From assembly GCA_023382975.1 (NCBI GenBank), contig JAHDXO010000016.1:1-64000 (forward strand): 64,000 nucleotides of DNA, given 5' to 3'. The position numbers and the translations under genes were made by a program. Positions within the stretch are counted from its first letter, which is position 1; every line of letters starts with the position of its first letter. Shown here piece after piece: positions 1 through 7,073 of the stretch. The notes beneath the pieces were generated by a model. That model was not told the origin of the DNA, ran no database searches, and worked only from the letters and a program-made list of their open reading frames with translations. The DNA comes from Pirellulaceae bacterium (lineage in GTDB: Bacteria > Planctomycetota > Planctomycetia > Pirellulales > Pirellulaceae).

Positions 1-54
1 CCTGGGCTAGGCAAACGGGCGGGCCCTTGGCCCTGATCACGGGCATCATAACCC

Positions 55-70
55 ACGCTCTGGCGAGCGT
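55..70. terminator. Short hairpin after the 438-aa gene
   Basis: Perfect stem ACGCTC / GAGCGT with a TGGC loop, about 30 bases beyond the stop codon of the minus-strand gene that ends at 100. It could end transcription of the carbohydrate gene run or be a dispersed palindrome. No T-run follows, so the terminator role is inferred from position. Confidence 0.35.
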
Positions 71-99
71 AGCTGCGACAGTTATTCCTCGAACGCCGC

Positions 100-1416
100 T
101 CACTTCATCAGCCCGCAGCGGCGCGCTTTCCAGTAGGCTGCTTGCAGATAGAAAATGCCGCAGCTCGAAACTCGGTCGTAGTCCAGGCGGGTGATGGCAC
201 GCGTCAGCAGCGTCTGTTGTTCGGCGGGGAACGCCGCGTCCTGGTCCACCAGTTGCGCCGCGCGGCCTCGCCGAGACCCGCGTTCGGCGCCCGCGGGCCA
301 CTTGTCCACCAGTTGCGCCAGCGCGGCCTCGCCGCTCTCGCGGATATTGTACCAGGCGGGGCGATACCGGCCCTTGGAACTCAGGCCCTCGTCGGTCCGC
401 CAGTCGCTACAGATCATGGTCAGATCGAGGTTCGGGGCAGCTTGGTCCGCACGGATCGCCCGGGCCGCGCAGCGCTGTGACACCATCGCCATGATCTCGC
501 TCATCTGTTTCTTCAACGCCGGATCTTGCTCCAGCGCCGCGAGCAGTTCCAGCGAGACCTGCATCTGCAACAGGGCGTAGGTGGGCTGCCATTCTTCCAC
601 AACGAACGACTGCTCGACCGCCGACGCCAGATACTTGCGGTACAGGTCGAAGTATTCCTGCTTGCCCGTCGCATCCCACGCCGCTGCGTAGATCATCGGC
701 AGCCGTGCCGCTTCGTGCCCCTTGACGTTCCACATTCGGCTGATGCCGCGCGTGTCGCGCGTGCCGTCGGCCCGCAGCGAGTCGTAGTCGTTTTCCGCCG
801 TAACGTTCCGCGTCATCCGATCGGCGATGGCCGCAAGAATCTCGCCGATCGCTTGCTTGGTCGCCGGATCGCACAACGGACTGTGCAGGTAGAGCCACAG
901 CCCGTGGACGGCGTGCGTATACTGATCCCGCGACGAGTTCGGATAGACCGACTTGGCATCTTCCGGACAAACGCCGCGCGCCAGAAATCCCGGCACGCCG
1001 TGGACGGTGGCACAGAGTTGAATCCCCTGGAACACGGAGGCGGCGCGATCGCGCAGCGTCTCGTCATCGGTGACCGCGTACCGGTCGACGATCAACGAGA
1101 GCATGACGCCCGCGGAGATCATGCAGTCCTCCATCCCCGTGCCGTAGCCGCATTCGTTGGGATCCTGACGAGCGACTTCGTCCGCCGTCGGCAGATGGGC
1201 CAATCCACGGCCCGGCTCGTAGCTGCTCAAGTAGTCGTAGAACAACTTCGTCCCGGGAAGATAGAACCGACTCCACGAAACATCCCAAGCCCGATCCATG
1301 CACACCGCCGGCGACAGGGCCGGGACAGGAACATCCTCCGCGGCAGCAGCGGTCGAATCGCGGCCTGCCCAAGCCAGCAGGCAGACAAGCAAAAGACTTC
1401 GGAGCGACATCGCCAT
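100..1416 (-). CDS. Exported protein of unknown function, related to the N-terminal half of the GH127-type neighbour
   Basis: 438 aa. The chosen start at 1416 (MAMSLRSLL...) follows GGAGG seven bases upstream and opens a hydrophobic signal peptide ending near STAAAAE; a longer in-frame reading upstream has no such support. The body is helix-rich with many Trp and Tyr residues, as in alpha/alpha-barrel glycosidases, but I cannot assign a family. The stretch VHGVPGFLARGV, the following YPNSSRDQYTH and HGLWLYL align clearly with SDVPGFIARGM, YPMGSQDQTHP and YGLHAYA in the first half of the protein encoded at 3680-6961, so the two are paralogous. It is last in a tight minus-strand run (58 bases after the beta-helix gene) and is probably co-expressed with it. 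Near the C-terminus about 20 residues (KWPAGAERG...) come from a palindromic repeat inserted in frame. A role in polysaccharide breakdown is inferred from context. Confidence 0.8.
   Translation of the reverse strand: MAMSLRSLLLVCLLAWAGRDSTAAAAEDVPVPALSPAVCMDRAWDVSWSRFYLPGTKLFYDYLSSYEPGRGLAHLPTADEVARQDPNECGYGTGMEDCMISAGVMLSLIVDRYAVTDDETLRDRAASVFQGIQLCATVHGVPGFLARGVCPEDAKSVYPNSSRDQYTHAVHGLWLYLHSPLCDPATKQAIGEILAAIADRMTRNVTAENDYDSLRADGTRDTRGISRMWNVKGHEAARLPMIYAAAWDATGKQEYFDLYRKYLASAVEQSFVVEEWQPTYALLQMQVSLELLAALEQDPALKKQMSEIMAMVSQRCAARAIRADQAAPNLDLTMICSDWRTDEGLSSKGRYRPAWYNIRESGEAALAQLVDKWPAGAERGSRRGRAAQLVDQDAAFPAEQQTLLTRAITRLDYDRVSSCGIFYLQAAYWKARRCGLMK
244..334. repeat. Palindromic repeat inserted in frame, with duplicated flank
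   Basis: Two near-identical 30/31-base copies starting GTCCACCAGTTGCGCC lie at 244-273 and 304-334, exactly 60 bases apart and differing by one base. Between them is the palindrome CCCGCG-TTCGGCGCC-CGCGGG. A 23-base core (280-302) is identical to two copies near 58.9 kb. The pattern looks like insertion with target duplication, adding 20 codons without breaking the reading frame. Confidence 0.75.
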
Positions 1417-1474
1417 TTCGAATCCTCCAGGCCAAGCATCTGCGAACACAACGGTTGCGGCCGATTCCAAGGAT

Positions 1475-3676
1475 CTAGCGGGACGGCAGTATTCGCCGGT
1501 AGTCGTCTTGGTACAGGCCGATGTTTTCGAAGGGGATTGTCTCGAAAGACGGAAGCTCCTTCCGAATCCAGGCCTGCCAGCGCTCGGAGAAGTCCGGGGC
1601 GGCTTGGTCGTCGTGCCCGAGGCCGATCGGTTTGTCCGCGGTGCCCGCAAGATTGGCAAAGCCCTTGAACTCGACGGGCTTCGCCATATTTGCGACGGCT
1701 CCCTTCGTGTTGACCGCCAGATTGTCGGCGATCTCGAATTTGTCGAGCAGTTTCCTCACGTTGCCGTCAAAGCTGCAGACCTGCTTGGCGCAGTCGACGA
1801 ACACGTTGCGGTGAATCGTGTTGCCCAAGGGCTCGCGCGGCTCTTCGTTCATGATCGCCGCCAGCCGCGGATACCGCGTGCTCCACGGTGGCTGGGTGTA
1901 ATCGAGCCGTTGGGCCTTGGCTTCCAGATGCCAACTGCTGTCCGCCGGGTTGTTCCATTGTTTCCAAGTCATGCCGCGCGCATCGATGTGCAGCCCGATC
2001 GGGCAATCCACCACCAGGTTGTTCAGCACCGGATTGTCGCGGCCACCGCCGATCATGATCGCTCGTCCCGCGAGGTAGAACACGTTTCCCTCCAGCGTAT
2101 CGCCGCTATCGCAGTCGTCCAGATAGATCCCCATCGTATTGACGTGATCCGCGTCGCCGCCGCCCAGATGGTGAATGAAGTTGTGCCGCAGCACATTGCC
2201 CTGACTCGTCCAGTCCCGGCCGCTGTAGAACGCGCCGGCATCCCCCGTCTCCATGACGACGCGATAGACGTCGTTCCGTTCGAACCGATGTTCGTTGCCG
2301 CCATACAGGACGGCGTTGTGCGGCGCGTCGTGGATGCGGTTGTTGCGGACGATCTGGCCGCAGCCTTGTACCCCGATCCCGGGCGCGTAGGTGCGCTGGA
2401 AGATGCCGAAGTGGTGGACGTGGTTGTTCTCGGCGAGATTATTGGCCTGCGTCAACGACTTGCGGTCTCCGCCGTTGAGCGAAATTCCGCTCCGCCCGAT
2501 GTGGAACACGTCGCAGGAACGCACGACATTGGCGATTCCATCCAGCGAGATCCCCCCGCCTGCTAGATTCGCAACGACACAGCCGGCGATCTCCAGATAC
2601 TCCGCGCTTCGGACACTGATCCCGTCGCCGTGGCCGTACTCGAAATTAAAGCCGACGAGCTTCACGTGCTTTGCCCCATTCACTCGAACAAGCGGCTCGG
2701 TCAAGGTCGCCAGCACGATTTCCGCCGAGGCCAGATCGCTGTCGGGGTAGAGGTACAGCAACTTGCGGGAGCGATCCAGATACCATTCGCCCGGAGCGTC
2801 CAGCTCCTCGAGCGAGTTCATGGCAAAGAAGCGGCGTTTCGCCGCGCCCCAGGTGCCGGCGTTGATCCCGTAGGAGTGCGGCGCCGCCAGGGCGACGATC
2901 TTCTGTTCTTTGTCGTACGAGGCGATGCGGATCACTTCGTCGCTCCAGTCATGCGTCCAATAGCCGAGCAGCCAGACGCCTTCGGCCAAGTTCCAGCGCG
3001 CGGGCCGCGGGTCGTCGAACAGGAAGGAACCCGGATGCGGCTTGCGCAAGGCGGGGTCGGCTGCCTCGGGCTTGGGCAGGCCGGTATCGACCGCTTTGGA
3101 GAAGCCCGCCCACTCGGCATCGCCTGTGCCGACGTTGGGCCAGCGAGCCAGTGTCATGGGACGACCGCTGACATACAGCCACGGCGCCACCGGGGCTCCG
3201 CGAAAGGCCGTTTTGAGCTCGGGAAATTCGCCCGGCACCTTGGCCGCGAGGTCGCACACGCGCACCTTGTCCCGCACCGCCGCATCCAACCGCGACAGCA
3301 CGGCCGGATCGCTGACGGGCTGGAACGAACCGGGTTCCAACGCCACCCCGCCTTGCAGCCGCGCCGTGCCAGATCTCCAGGCCCGGTAGACCACCGGCGA
3401 CTGGGTCGTGCCGCCGTCCTCGGCAGCCAACTCGAACGATGCAGTCAATGGGTAGACGCCCGGCGCCACATGGACCGTCACGGCCTCCCCGCTTTTCAGC
3501 GTCCCTGCCTTTCGCTGTGCGCGGAGTTCATCCCTCGCTTGCATCAGCGTTTGAAAAGGCTGCTGGCGACTGCCGTCGCCGCCCGCCGCCGCATCCACCG
3601 ACACGTACAGTTCGACTTCGGCGTACGCCCACGAAACCATTCCTACAACGAGCCAAAGCGATAAGCACTTCATCAT
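1475..3676 (-). CDS. Exported right-handed parallel beta-helix protein
   Basis: 733 aa. The signal peptide (MMKCLSLWLVVGMVSWAYA) is followed by YVSVDAAAGGDGSRQQPF, the usual opening of pectate-lyase-like beta-helix proteins with a DUF1565-type start. From about residue 330 there are repeated short N/G/H-rich rungs (GISLDGIANVVRSC, NNHVHHFGIF, NNRIHDAPHNAVLYGG). It is a paralogue of the protein at 11726-14587; both carry LDAPGEW followed by a KLYL-like strand. Such proteins bind or cleave uronic-acid or other polysaccharides outside the cell; no catalytic residues can be named with confidence. The start at 3676 has GAGGTG just upstream, inside the end of the GH127-type gene, and only three bases separate the two genes, so they are in one operon. 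Confidence 0.85.
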   Translation of the reverse strand: MMKCLSLWLVVGMVSWAYAEVELYVSVDAAAGGDGSRQQPFQTLMQARDELRAQRKAGTLKSGEAVTVHVAPGVYPLTASFELAAEDGGTTQSPVVYRAWRSGTARLQGGVALEPGSFQPVSDPAVLSRLDAAVRDKVRVCDLAAKVPGEFPELKTAFRGAPVAPWLYVSGRPMTLARWPNVGTGDAEWAGFSKAVDTGLPKPEAADPALRKPHPGSFLFDDPRPARWNLAEGVWLLGYWTHDWSDEVIRIASYDKEQKIVALAAPHSYGINAGTWGAAKRRFFAMNSLEELDAPGEWYLDRSRKLLYLYPDSDLASAEIVLATLTEPLVRVNGAKHVKLVGFNFEYGHGDGISVRSAEYLEIAGCVVANLAGGGISLDGIANVVRSCDVFHIGRSGISLNGGDRKSLTQANNLAENNHVHHFGIFQRTYAPGIGVQGCGQIVRNNRIHDAPHNAVLYGGNEHRFERNDVYRVVMETGDAGAFYSGRDWTSQGNVLRHNFIHHLGGGDADHVNTMGIYLDDCDSGDTLEGNVFYLAGRAIMIGGGRDNPVLNNLVVDCPIGLHIDARGMTWKQWNNPADSSWHLEAKAQRLDYTQPPWSTRYPRLAAIMNEEPREPLGNTIHRNVFVDCAKQVCSFDGNVRKLLDKFEIADNLAVNTKGAVANMAKPVEFKGFANLAGTADKPIGLGHDDQAAPDFSERWQAWIRKELPSFETIPFENIGLYQDDYRRILPSR

Positions 3677-3679
3677 GTT

Positions 3680-6600
3680 TCACCTCATGTCCTTATGATT
3701 TTCTAACTTCCACGAATCCAGCATACGTTCGGTTACAGGAAACATCGAAACGCGGAACTTCGTGCATCCGTAGGGGATCAGAGTCAACGGCTCCGCCGGA
3801 GTTGTCTGGGCGACCGGCGACAGGGGGAGCGGCGTCTCGGGATCCGGGTTCCAATCGCAGGCGATGCCCTTGGCGTATAGTCTCACGGGTGACGCCAGCG
3901 GCCAATCCCAGCGGACGGGCATGGCCACGCGCTCGACGCGGATATCGGAAGCCAAGTCTTCGCGCTGAACGTCCAACGCAAATCTCCAGCGGGCGGCCGA
4001 GTCGGGCGTGTTCGCATCCTCGGTGTCGGGAATCGGCAGAGCGAACAACAGTGGACCGTAGGATACCGAAGCATAGGGCGCATCGTGGGCGTTCTTGTCG
4101 CGGCCCGTTGTGACGGATACCGCCATGGGCAGACGCAGTCGCACCGCGTCGCCCGCTTGCCACTGCCGCTCGATTCGCACAAATGCCTTGGTGTCGGTCT
4201 CGACGTTGACCGCGGACCCGTTCACGCTCAGTTCGGGATTCTTGCACCAGCCGGGAATGCGGAACAACAGAGGGAACGTCGCTGCCCGGTCGGGCGTCAC
4301 GCTCATCTCGATGACATCGTTGAACGGGTAATCGGTTCGGCATGTCACCGCCACGGGCACCCGGTCGGCCACCAGGGCCGATACCTTGCAGGGACCGTAG
4401 TGTGTGGCCGCCAAGCCGTTGTCGTAGGTGGCCATCCACATGTGCATCACGTAATTCGGCAGGATGCGGTTCAAAGCGGCCGTGCAGCACAGCGGGTAAT
4501 GCGTCGTCTTGTACGAGTTGCCTTCCGCGCGGGGGCCGTGAGGATGCGGCGGACACTTATCGACGATCCGGTTCGGGCACTGGAAATAGACATGGGTCTT
4601 GAAGTCGCGGGCGACCGTGGCTGGCCCGGCATTGAAGAACGCCCGCTCGGCCCGGTCCGCCAGTCGCCCCTCGCCGCTGACGGACAGCAGCATGATCTGG
4701 CTCCACAGATAGGCAGCCACGTCGCACGTCTCCGTACCTCGATAGGCGCCGGTCGGCCCGTAGTACTCATCGGCCACGGGCACACCCGAAGGCTGCATCG
4801 CTTCCCGTTCCAAAAGGTCGTGCCACGCGAGGGTCACGTCCAAGAACTCCCGATTGCCGGTCCACAGGTAGCCTAATACCCAGGGTGTCGTGCTTTCGAG
4901 GAAGTGGACCACGTGGTCGCTCGCCTCCTCTCCCGGTTCCGGCTTGGGCATGCGCCGATAACGGTTCCACGACGTTCCACCCGGATGCTTGCCGCTGCCA
5001 GTGGCAAACAGCGTGGTCAGCCAGGCGGCGATCTGCTCGTTGCCGGTCCAGGTCCACGTATCGAAGGCGGGCCAAGGATTCGACATGCCCCATCCCATGC
5101 AGGGCCAATCGCGATCCGTGCCATAGGCCAGCTCCAGCGCCTTCAACACGCGAGGATCACGGGAACCGTCGTAATAGGCCGCCAAGGCGCGTCCCAACAG
5201 ACCGCTCGCCCAAAGCGACCAGGCATCACCGGCCTCGACCGACTTCGCATCGGCCGGCTGGTTCTTGTCGAGCCACCACAAGAACAGGATGCTGTTCGGG
5301 TGCATGTTGTCGACCACGACGTCGAACCGCCGCTGTGCCTGTTGGAGGAGCGAATCGTCGTGCAGGACATAGCCCAACCGCGTCAGCCCGTCGAACCAGT
5401 AACCGCCTCCTTCGTAGGGCCAGGCGCCTTGAGGCCAATTCAGCCGTTCGCCCGTCATCTTGTGATCGGCGGCCCAGGCGCGGCGGAACTCGATGTCGAC
5501 GTCGTCCATGTGCCCCGTGTATCCGTCCCTGGCGGCGAGGCACCAGTCGCGCAGCCAGCCCTCCGGCTCGACCAACCCGAGCGGCAACGGCAGGAACGCC
5601 TTGCGCGCCGGCGGTTCGAACGGCCGGGCGTAGTTCGCTTGGCCCGCCAGCTCGGTGAGCAAGGCGTAGTACGCGCACTCCGCAAAGAAGAATTCCGCCA
5701 TGTTCAGCTTGGCGTAGTCGTAGTGGCAGATCGCCCGCCGAACCGGCTCAAAGCCGTCCCGATAACCCGCCAGCGCGACCAGCGCCGCCGCAGCCAGCGG
5801 GTTTCGCATCCGGCTCGCCTCGTAGTGCTTGCGGTCCCCTAGGATTGTCCGGTCGCCGGTCGCCGCCAGCCGCTCGGCGTCCGCCTGCGTCTTCTGAGGA
5901 AACCAAGCCGGATACGCCTCGCGCCAACGAGCGTGGCCAAAGACTTTCGAGTCGCTGTTGTCGAAGGTCTTGAAACTCTCGATGACCGCCAAGGCGCCGC
6001 AGGCATTGACGGCCAGCCCGGCGCGGTATTGTGCTTGAGCGTCTTGATCCGTCTCCCAATCGGCCAGCCGTGCCAAACCGCCCTGCGAACTGACGTAAAT
6101 CCACAACTGTCCATGGTCGATGTTCTTGATCTGGTCGCGGTCGTACGGGTAACCCTCCGCGCAGATCTCCAGCCGCGTCTTGCCGGTCTTTTCGCAACGC
6201 TCGTGCTTAGCCCGTTGGTAGCGTTCGAGCCAAACCGGGTCGCCGGTCACGTCATGCATCGCTCGGAGAATGAACAGATACATGGCGACCCCGTGATGCC
6301 GGAACATTTTGAAATCGCCGCGGGACTGGCCTTTGAACGAGCCGTCGCAGGGGCATTTCCAGTCCGCCGCTTCCAGCGCCTCGGCCACTTCCTGCATCTT
6401 GTCCGCGACGGCCTTCCGCTCCTTCACGTCGGGAATGCCGCTGGTCGCATAGGCGTGAAGCCCGTAGAACCACGGGTGCGTTTGATCCTGCGAACCCATC
6501 GGATAGTGGCACTTCCCGTCCGTGCCCATGCCGCGGGCGATGAAGCCCGGCACGTCCGAGACGGACGCGCAGGCGATCAAACCTCGGGCCAATCGGCGCG

Positions 6601-6961
6601 CCCCTTCACGATCCGCTTCAGTCCCGCTGCGGCGGGCCCGCTGGCACATCGCGGCCAGATACGTCCCGGTGAACATCGGTCCGTTCTCGATCGGACTCCA
6701 CCAGCCGATCGCATTGGGCTTGCCCGCTGCGCATTCTTCCGGCGTGGGCAACTCGCCGACGTAATCGTGAACGAGTCCCTCGGCGCCGATGAACTTGCCC
6801 CACAAGACCCCGTGCGCCGATTCGACCGACCGTTCGAGTTCCGCCTGCGTCACCCGCTCCGCCGCCGGTGCCGAATCCTCGATGGCCCTGCCGGATGGAA
6901 TCGCCAGGGACGCGGCCAGCAAGACCGCCGTCAAGTTCTTTCCGTGTTTCATGGCTCTCAT
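3680..6961 (-). CDS. Two-part exported protein: paralogue of the 438-aa neighbour fused to a GH127 (DUF1680) glycosidase
   Basis: 1093 aa; translation may begin at 6961 or at the fourth codon (6952, MKHGKNLTAVLLAASL), which starts the signal peptide directly. Residues about 30-440 match the separate gene at 100-1416. Residues about 455-1093 look like beta-L-arabinofuranosidase family GH127/DUF1680, beginning PLGLVEPEGWLRDW. The zinc-thiolate residues known from GH127 are present: E744-x-C746 (TETCD) and C825-C826 (PLCCTAALNR), the first or second of the pair being the likely nucleophile. A C-terminal beta domain (FPLLFRIPGWC) follows. The expected reaction is removal of beta-L-arabinofuranosyl units from plant or algal glycans; the exact substrate is not visible. 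It sits in a minus-strand run of exported sugar-active proteins, and the joining of a free-standing neighbour domain to GH127 suggests the two parts work on one substrate. Confidence 0.85.
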   Translation of the reverse strand: MRAMKHGKNLTAVLLAASLAIPSGRAIEDSAPAAERVTQAELERSVESAHGVLWGKFIGAEGLVHDYVGELPTPEECAAGKPNAIGWWSPIENGPMFTGTYLAAMCQRARRSGTEADREGARRLARGLIACASVSDVPGFIARGMGTDGKCHYPMGSQDQTHPWFYGLHAYATSGIPDVKERKAVADKMQEVAEALEAADWKCPCDGSFKGQSRGDFKMFRHHGVAMYLFILRAMHDVTGDPVWLERYQRAKHERCEKTGKTRLEICAEGYPYDRDQIKNIDHGQLWIYVSSQGGLARLADWETDQDAQAQYRAGLAVNACGALAVIESFKTFDNSDSKVFGHARWREAYPAWFPQKTQADAERLAATGDRTILGDRKHYEASRMRNPLAAAALVALAGYRDGFEPVRRAICHYDYAKLNMAEFFFAECAYYALLTELAGQANYARPFEPPARKAFLPLPLGLVEPEGWLRDWCLAARDGYTGHMDDVDIEFRRAWAADHKMTGERLNWPQGAWPYEGGGYWFDGLTRLGYVLHDDSLLQQAQRRFDVVVDNMHPNSILFLWWLDKNQPADAKSVEAGDAWSLWASGLLGRALAAYYDGSRDPRVLKALELAYGTDRDWPCMGWGMSNPWPAFDTWTWTGNEQIAAWLTTLFATGSGKHPGGTSWNRYRRMPKPEPGEEASDHVVHFLESTTPWVLGYLWTGNREFLDVTLAWHDLLEREAMQPSGVPVADEYYGPTGAYRGTETCDVAAYLWSQIMLLSVSGEGRLADRAERAFFNAGPATVARDFKTHVYFQCPNRIVDKCPPHPHGPRAEGNSYKTTHYPLCCTAALNRILPNYVMHMWMATYDNGLAATHYGPCKVSALVADRVPVAVTCRTDYPFNDVIEMSVTPDRAATFPLLFRIPGWCKNPELSVNGSAVNVETDTKAFVRIERQWQAGDAVRLRLPMAVSVTTGRDKNAHDAPYASVSYGPLLFALPIPDTEDANTPDSAARWRFALDVQREDLASDIRVERVAMPVRWDWPLASPVRLYAKGIACDWNPDPETPLPLSPVAQTTPAEPLTLIPYGCTKFRVSMFPVTERMLDSWKLENHKDMR

Positions 6962-6986
6962 CTTCCGAAAACTCTTCTAGCGTGGT

Positions 6987-7028
6987 CCGGTCTCTCCGAG
7001 ACCGGCAGCGAGTCTCGGAGAGACTCGC
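6987..7028. repeat. Double palindrome between two glycosidase genes
   Basis: Two perfect hairpins in a row: CCGGTCTC-TCC-GAGACCGG (6987-7005) and GCGAGTCTC-GGA-GAGACTCGC (7008-7028). The core of the first recurs at 39326-39342 with the same TGGT lead-in. It separates the genes starting at 6961 and ending at 7074. It may be a REP-like repeat that also stops or stabilises the transcript. Confidence 0.7.
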
Positions 7029-7073
7029 CTACGTGGATTTCCTCACAACCTCGGAGCGAAAGGCGACAGTTCT

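Noticed and set aside
1298..2566. Plus-strand frame across the first two genes
   Set aside because: Overlaps two minus-strand genes with signal peptides and ribosome binding sites; composition is like a shadow frame.
6987..7028. Repeats as a possible CRISPR array
   Set aside because: Only two unlike hairpins, no regular spacers and no cas genes. The same holds for the tandem copies at 58.9 kb.
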